Assembly (NCBI GenBank): GCA_016930955.1
Contig: JAFGFR010000256.1
Coordinates: forward strand, 1 to 9,436
Direction of reading: 5' to 3'
Length of the DNA: 9,436 nucleotides
Origin: Victivallales bacterium
Lineage (GTDB): Bacteria; Verrucomicrobiota; Lentisphaeria; Victivallales; JAADHT01
Numbering within the stretch: the stretch's first letter is position 1; every line of letters starts with the position of its first letter. This document shows, piece after piece, positions 6,249-9,436 of the stretch. The position numbers and the translations under genes are program-made. Below the pieces are notes generated by a model that was not told the origin of the DNA, did not search any database, and worked only from the letters and a program-made list of their open reading frames with translations.

Positions 6249-7136
6249 ATGCAAGGGTTGCTAGACATCATCCCGCCGTCCTGCCTGGCCATTTCCGTGT
6301 CATGCGCATTCCTTTATATCGTGGATGCCCTTCAAAAAGTCCAGATCGACAAGACATCCTCCGACGAGATCGAGACCGGCACAATACCCGTCCTTTTCAA
6401 AATCTTCATGCCCTTCACCCCGAACGCAATGCCAATAGCCCGGGGCGAGTCCTTCGCTGAATACAGGAAAGAAGCAGCAAAACAGCTTCTGATGGCCGGC
6501 TATGACGGCACTGTGCTCGACTCGCACAGATTTCTGGCGCTGAGAATACTATTCACTTTCACTGGGATAATATGCGGCGCGGGATTCATATTCGCCGGCA
6601 AGCCGATATATGGGCTGCTGCTGCTGTTCGTGTTGTACATCTATCCGCAGACATGGCTGAGAAAGACTATCGCCAAGAGACATCTCTCGATACAGAAGGC
6701 CCTGCCCAACGTGCTGGATTTGCTGACTCTCTCCGTCGAGGCGGGAAAAGATTTCCTGACTTCCCTAAGAGACATCCTGTCAAGAAGAAAAAGGGATCCA
6801 CTCGGCGAGGAGCTGGAACGCACATTCAGGGAGATCCAGCTCGGCAAAAAACGCGCCGAGGCACTCAAGGATCTCGTCAGAAGGGTGCAGCAGTCCGACC
6901 TGACCTCAGTCATAAACGCCATCATCCAGGCCGACGAGCTCGGGGTAAGTATCGCACAACTGCTTAAAATCCAGGGCGACCAGCTCAGGATAAAGCGATT
7001 CCAGAGAGCCGAGAAAATGGCCAATGAGGCACCGGTGAAGATGCTCTTCCCTGTCGCCGTCTTCATCTTCCCGTCTGTGCTGATCATAATGGGCGCCCCG
7101 CTGGCCATGCAAGCCATGAAGGCAATCTTCAAATGA
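6249..7136 (+). CDS. tadC: Tad pilus inner-membrane platform protein TadC
   Basis: This 295-residue protein has an N-terminal hydrophobic segment (about 8-26), two central ones (about 98-116 and 119-135), a T2SSF domain at about 150-278 and a C-terminal membrane segment (about 265-285). The domain opens with LPNVLDLLTLSVEAGKDF and includes IIQADELGVSIAQLL and APVKMLFPVAVFIFP, typical of TadC. A cytoplasmic stretch (30-95) containing EYRKEAAKQLLMAGY precedes it, a short motif usual in this family. TadC forms the second half of the pilus platform with TadB. The gap to tadB is 16 bases, and the stop overlaps the next ATG as ATGA, so the DUF192 gene is cotranscribed and probably translationally coupled. 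Confidence 0.92.
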   Translation: MQGLLDIIPPSCLAISVSCAFLYIVDALQKVQIDKTSSDEIETGTIPVLFKIFMPFTPNAMPIARGESFAEYRKEAAKQLLMAGYDGTVLDSHRFLALRILFTFTGIICGAGFIFAGKPIYGLLLLFVLYIYPQTWLRKTIAKRHLSIQKALPNVLDLLTLSVEAGKDFLTSLRDILSRRKRDPLGEELERTFREIQLGKKRAEALKDLVRRVQQSDLTSVINAIIQADELGVSIAQLLKIQGDQLRIKRFQRAEKMANEAPVKMLFPVAVFIFPSVLIIMGAPLAMQAMKAIFK

Positions 7137-7558
7137 TAACAAACCTGACGAAAGAGGTGTATATCGCCAGAAACCCGTTTTACGCGACAACATTGTTTTC
7201 AAGGCTGCGCGGCATGATCCTGAGGGACTTCGAAGGCTTTGACGCCATGGTCTTCAACAACTGCAGCGCCGTGCACACCATGTTTATGACTGTTAAGATT
7301 GATGTTTTATTCGTTGATATAGAGAACAGCGTTTGCGGTTTTCGCGAACATCTTGTACCTTGGGTACCTGCGGCATGCTGCAGATCGGCGGTATGCGTGA
7401 TTGAACTGCCGGCCGGCACGATCGAGAGGACCGGGACTGGGGAGGGCGACTTGCTCGACCTCAATGCCGAGCTGGGAATCGAGGGCAAGAAGAGAAGGAA
7501 GGAGATGCTGAGACCCGCCGGCATAGCGGTTCCGATGGAGTCAGGCCTGAACAGATGA
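7133..7558 (+). CDS. DUF192 family protein
   Basis: This 141-residue protein matches the DUF192 pattern: ATTLFSRLRGMILRDF (18-33), AVHTMFMTVKIDVLFVD (46-62) and VIELPAGTIERTGTGEGDLL (88-107), the last being the family's lE-P-aG then GD-L ending. The family is a small beta-rich fold of unknown biochemical role. Many members have a signal peptide; this one shows none, so it is probably cytoplasmic. The basic C-terminal tail (about 112-141) extends past the domain. The gene overlaps tadC and the following FHA gene by ATGA on each side, which ties it to the Tad operon. DUF192 genes are found near tadBC in other genomes, so the link is probably functional, but its nature is unknown. Confidence 0.85.
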   Translation: MITNLTKEVYIARNPFYATTLFSRLRGMILRDFEGFDAMVFNNCSAVHTMFMTVKIDVLFVDIENSVCGFREHLVPWVPAACCRSAVCVIELPAGTIERTGTGEGDLLDLNAELGIEGKKRRKEMLRPAGIAVPMESGLNR

Positions 7559-9069
7559 AGATTTTTTTCACAGACGGACATAAGGCGGGCACTGAAAAGG
7601 AACTCGCCCCACCAGGGATCAGCATCGGGAGAGAACTGGACAACGACATCGTCCTCGAACAGGAGGGGGCATCGCGATACCATGCCAAGATTGATTGGGT
7701 GGACGACGCATGGTTTTTGAAGGATCTCGGCAGCACCAACGGGACAAGGCTCAACGGGTCGAAAATTACTCCAAACGAGCCTGTGAGGCTCAATCAGGGA
7801 GACAAGATCAGGATCGGACAGCAGACGATGCTCTTCGCGGAGAATCCCGTGCTGGACGAACAGGAATCCATGCCGCCGCTTATCAAGCTCCCCGATCCTG
7901 CGGTGCTAAATGACTCTCACTCCGTGCCAACCTTGACCGAGTCGGAAACGGAGCAGGGGAAAACGGCCACGCCACCTCAGCAGGAAACCCAGCCCAAAGA
8001 TGACGTGGGCATAGCAGGATCAGGAGCCTTCCTGGATTTCTTCACAAATAAGGAGACCTCAAGCGACCATCCCACCGCCACCGCCACCGAGATGGACTTC
8101 TTCAAAAAGACGGACGACACAAAAGCTCCATCACAGCCGAGGAAACACGCCGGAGTGCTCTTCTATGTAGCAGTTATAGGTGTGGCTGTCATCCTCATCG
8201 CGGGCTTCCTTCTCTTCGAGAAGATCAAGGCCGAGGGCAAACCGCCGCCACAGGCGGTGAAAAAAGTCAGAACGGGTGCATCGCTGCTGATAAAATACGA
8301 GAAACAGGTCACGACTTCATCCCCCAAGCAGAACATCTTCAGATACGTCCTTGAGATCGTTGGCGACACCGCCACCATCACCCGGGACGACTTGCAGGCA
8401 GGACTTAAAGACCAACCATCGAGAAAGGTTCCCGAGGAAAGGCTAAACGATCTCGAGGAAAAGCTCCAGGAGACTGACTTCATGTCTTTGGAGCAAAGTC
8501 AGTCCGGCCTGCCCAGAGGCGGCGAGGACAGGAGAATCAAGCTCTCAATCGCATACGGCAAGGAGTTCAATTCGATTCTCGTGCACAACACCTCGCCGCC
8601 GCGGGCATTCGACGAGGCCGTCAGGATAATCGAGGATTTCTGTGAGAACGTATTGAACGTCAGAGCTTTGTCGCTCACGCCCGAAGAGCTGCGCGCCGAC
8701 GGCATGAATGCCTACCGGAAAGGCAAGCAGCTTTTCGAGAATCACCTTGCCCAGCACGATAATCTGTACAGGGCGGAGAAGCTGCTCAATGTCGCTGTCG
8801 AGAACCTCGGCTCCTTCCAGCCCGAACCTCCAGAATACGCAGAGGCATACAGGATGAGAACCGAGGCGCTGAGGATACTGGAAGAACAGATCCGGGCCCA
8901 CGACAGAAATGCAAACAACTACAGACGTCTGAAGCAATATTCCGATGCCATTGAGGAATACAAGCTAATCATGCAGAAGACCGAGCCGGGATCGAAGAAC
9001 CATGCCTACGCGAGAGAAAGAGTCATACAGCTCGAGGCTGTCATCAGAGCAACCAGGAAAAGGAAGTAA
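7555..9069 (+). CDS. Membrane-anchored FHA-domain protein with C-terminal TPR-like region
   Basis: This 504-residue protein starts with a canonical FHA domain (about 1-96): IGR (24-26), SRYHA (40-44) and STNGT (60-64), so the phosphothreonine-contacting residues are present. A polar Pro/Thr/Glu-rich linker (about 100-198) contains two similar LDFFTNKE and MDFFKKTD motifs. A single membrane helix (about 200-221) follows, with basic residues before it (QPRKH), which predicts FHA inside and the C-terminus outside. Residues about 240-370 form a domain I cannot name; its pattern of a DF motif followed by beta strands recalls small bacterial domains such as DUF6438, weakly. Residues about 378-495 are helical and TPR-like, with YSDAIEEYKLIMQKTEP clearest. 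It may sense phosphorylation and contact the pilus machine across the membrane. The start overlaps the DUF192 stop by ATGA. Confidence 0.85.
   Translation: MKIFFTDGHKAGTEKELAPPGISIGRELDNDIVLEQEGASRYHAKIDWVDDAWFLKDLGSTNGTRLNGSKITPNEPVRLNQGDKIRIGQQTMLFAENPVLDEQESMPPLIKLPDPAVLNDSHSVPTLTESETEQGKTATPPQQETQPKDDVGIAGSGAFLDFFTNKETSSDHPTATATEMDFFKKTDDTKAPSQPRKHAGVLFYVAVIGVAVILIAGFLLFEKIKAEGKPPPQAVKKVRTGASLLIKYEKQVTTSSPKQNIFRYVLEIVGDTATITRDDLQAGLKDQPSRKVPEERLNDLEEKLQETDFMSLEQSQSGLPRGGEDRRIKLSIAYGKEFNSILVHNTSPPRAFDEAVRIIEDFCENVLNVRALSLTPEELRADGMNAYRKGKQLFENHLAQHDNLYRAEKLLNVAVENLGSFQPEPPEYAEAYRMRTEALRILEEQIRAHDRNANNYRRLKQYSDAIEEYKLIMQKTEPGSKNHAYARERVIQLEAVIRATRKRK
9061..9066 (+). promoter_or_regulatory. 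Possible ribosome binding site of the PEGA lipoprotein gene
   Basis: AGGAAG in the last codons of the FHA gene lies 10 bases before the ATG at 9077. It favours that start over the in-frame ATG at 9092, which has only a weak purine stretch ahead of it, and over a TTG at 9161, which has none. Confidence 0.4.
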
Positions 9070-9076
9070 TCCAACC

Positions 9077-9436
9077 ATGCATGTTAAGACTATGAAGCCA
9101 ATTTCGGGATCTGCCACGGCCTCGCATACGAAATGGCAGGCCGCCCGGCCACGGATAGTTTTGAAATTGGCCATCCAGACAGCCAGATATATCATCCTCG
9201 CAGCCATGCCCCTCATCATGCTCCAGGGTGCCGGCTGCAAAAAGGAGCCTCCCAAGCCGTCATTGGTCAAAGTCTCCCTCAGGAGCCAGCCTGAAGGGGT
9301 GGATGTCAAAGTCATCAGCCACAGGAACCAGAATTTCGGTGCGACTCCGAGGACTCGCGAGATGCCGCCGGGAGTCTATGTGCTCGAATTCTCGAAGCCG
9401 GGATATGAGACCACATGGAAAAAGATCTCCTGCATG
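9077..9436 (+). CDS. PEGA-domain lipoprotein, N-terminal 120 codons (3' end outside window)
   Basis: The frame is open from 9077 to the window end, 7 bases after the FHA gene. A hydrophobic stretch (about 38-50) leads to GAGC, giving a plausible lipobox with Cys54, followed by KKEPPKP. Residues about 63-115 match the PEGA domain pattern: VSLRSQPEGVDVKV, then TP, then MPPGVYVLEFSKPGYE. Such proteins are usually surface or periplasmic and bind other envelope components. The lipobox lacks the usual aliphatic residue at -3, so lipidation is likely but not certain. The 37 residues ahead of the hydrophobic part are far longer than a normal signal peptide needs, and residues 7-32 are encoded by repeat copy D. 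Starting at TTG 9161 would give an ordinary 25-residue signal peptide. It is probably the next member of the Tad operon. Confidence 0.8.
   Translation, partial: MHVKTMKPISGSATASHTKWQAARPRIVLKLAIQTARYIILAAMPLIMLQGAGCKKEPPKPSLVKVSLRSQPEGVDVKVISHRNQNFGATPRTREMPPGVYVLEFSKPGYETTWKKISCM
9096..9172 (+). repeat. Dispersed leader repeat, copy D (short form), inside the PEGA lipoprotein N-terminus
   Basis: The last 58 bases (9115-9172) match the right end of copy B (2606-2663) at 50 positions. The copy begins with AGCCAATTTC and ends with GAAATTGGCC, so it keeps terminal inverted repeats (nine exact bases, 9097-9105 and 9163-9171) but lacks the middle of copy B. It is read in the same frame as copy B. 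Where B has a TAG stop, D has TGG: KWQAARPRIVLK here against QAARPRVVLK after the stop in B. Confidence 0.85.

Noticed and set aside
8074..8091. Short ACCGCC tandem repeat in the FHA gene linker as a phase-variable tract
   Set aside because: Only about three units of six bases are present. Gain or loss of a unit would keep the frame, so it would not switch the gene.
1..9436. CRISPR arrays, tRNA or rRNA genes, phage integration sites
   Set aside because: No regularly spaced direct repeats, no tRNA cloverleaf or conserved rRNA segment, and no integrase or attachment-site duplication were seen.

Overview
The window looks like chromosomal DNA from an uncultured bacterium with moderately high G+C and standard-code genes. 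The cyclophilin and PEGA-domain lipoproteins point to a diderm. A Tad ATPase with a fused FHA domain, a second FHA protein and a long FadE-type acyl-CoA dehydrogenase would fit a deltaproteobacterial-grade lineage or a candidate phylum. The sequence alone does not fix the phylum, and I place it only tentatively.

Layout. Bases 1-978 hold the C-terminal part of an acyl-CoA dehydrogenase. It is followed, with overlap, by a cyclophilin-type peptidyl-prolyl isomerase lipoprotein (956-1657). A HAD-family phosphatase (1654-2259, minus strand) converges on the isomerase with a 4-base overlap. Bases 2260-2725 contain no convincing protein gene. They hold two divergently oriented copies of a repeat around an 89-base A+T-rich centre, probably the divergent promoter for the HAD gene and for the operon to the right. 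From 2726 to the end runs one rightward operon: cpaB, cpaF (N-terminal FHA fusion), tadB, tadC, a DUF192 gene, a membrane FHA protein, and the start of a PEGA-domain lipoprotein cut by the window edge. Several junctions are ATGA overlaps.

How the genes work together. CpaF is the secretion ATPase, TadB and TadC the inner-membrane platform, and CpaB a periplasmic or pilotin-like assembly factor of a Tad/Flp (type IVc) pilus machine. No pilin, secretin, TadZ/CpaE or prepilin peptidase gene is in the window, so these must lie elsewhere. The two FHA domains suggest input from phosphothreonine signalling, but no kinase is present here.

Most unusual signal. A dispersed repeat family occurs four times. 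Each copy sits at the 5' end of a gene (isomerase, HAD, cpaB, PEGA lipoprotein) and points the same way as that gene. In two cases it is read in frame as an N-terminal extension ahead of a lipoprotein signal peptide; in a third it is in phase with the gene but separated by a stop codon. The repeat copies resemble each other in one particular reading frame. This looks like a 5'-leader element family that adds N-termini to genes, and I know of no description of it. A second point of interest is a run of ten C in cpaF between its FHA and ATPase domains, where slippage would switch the ATPase off.
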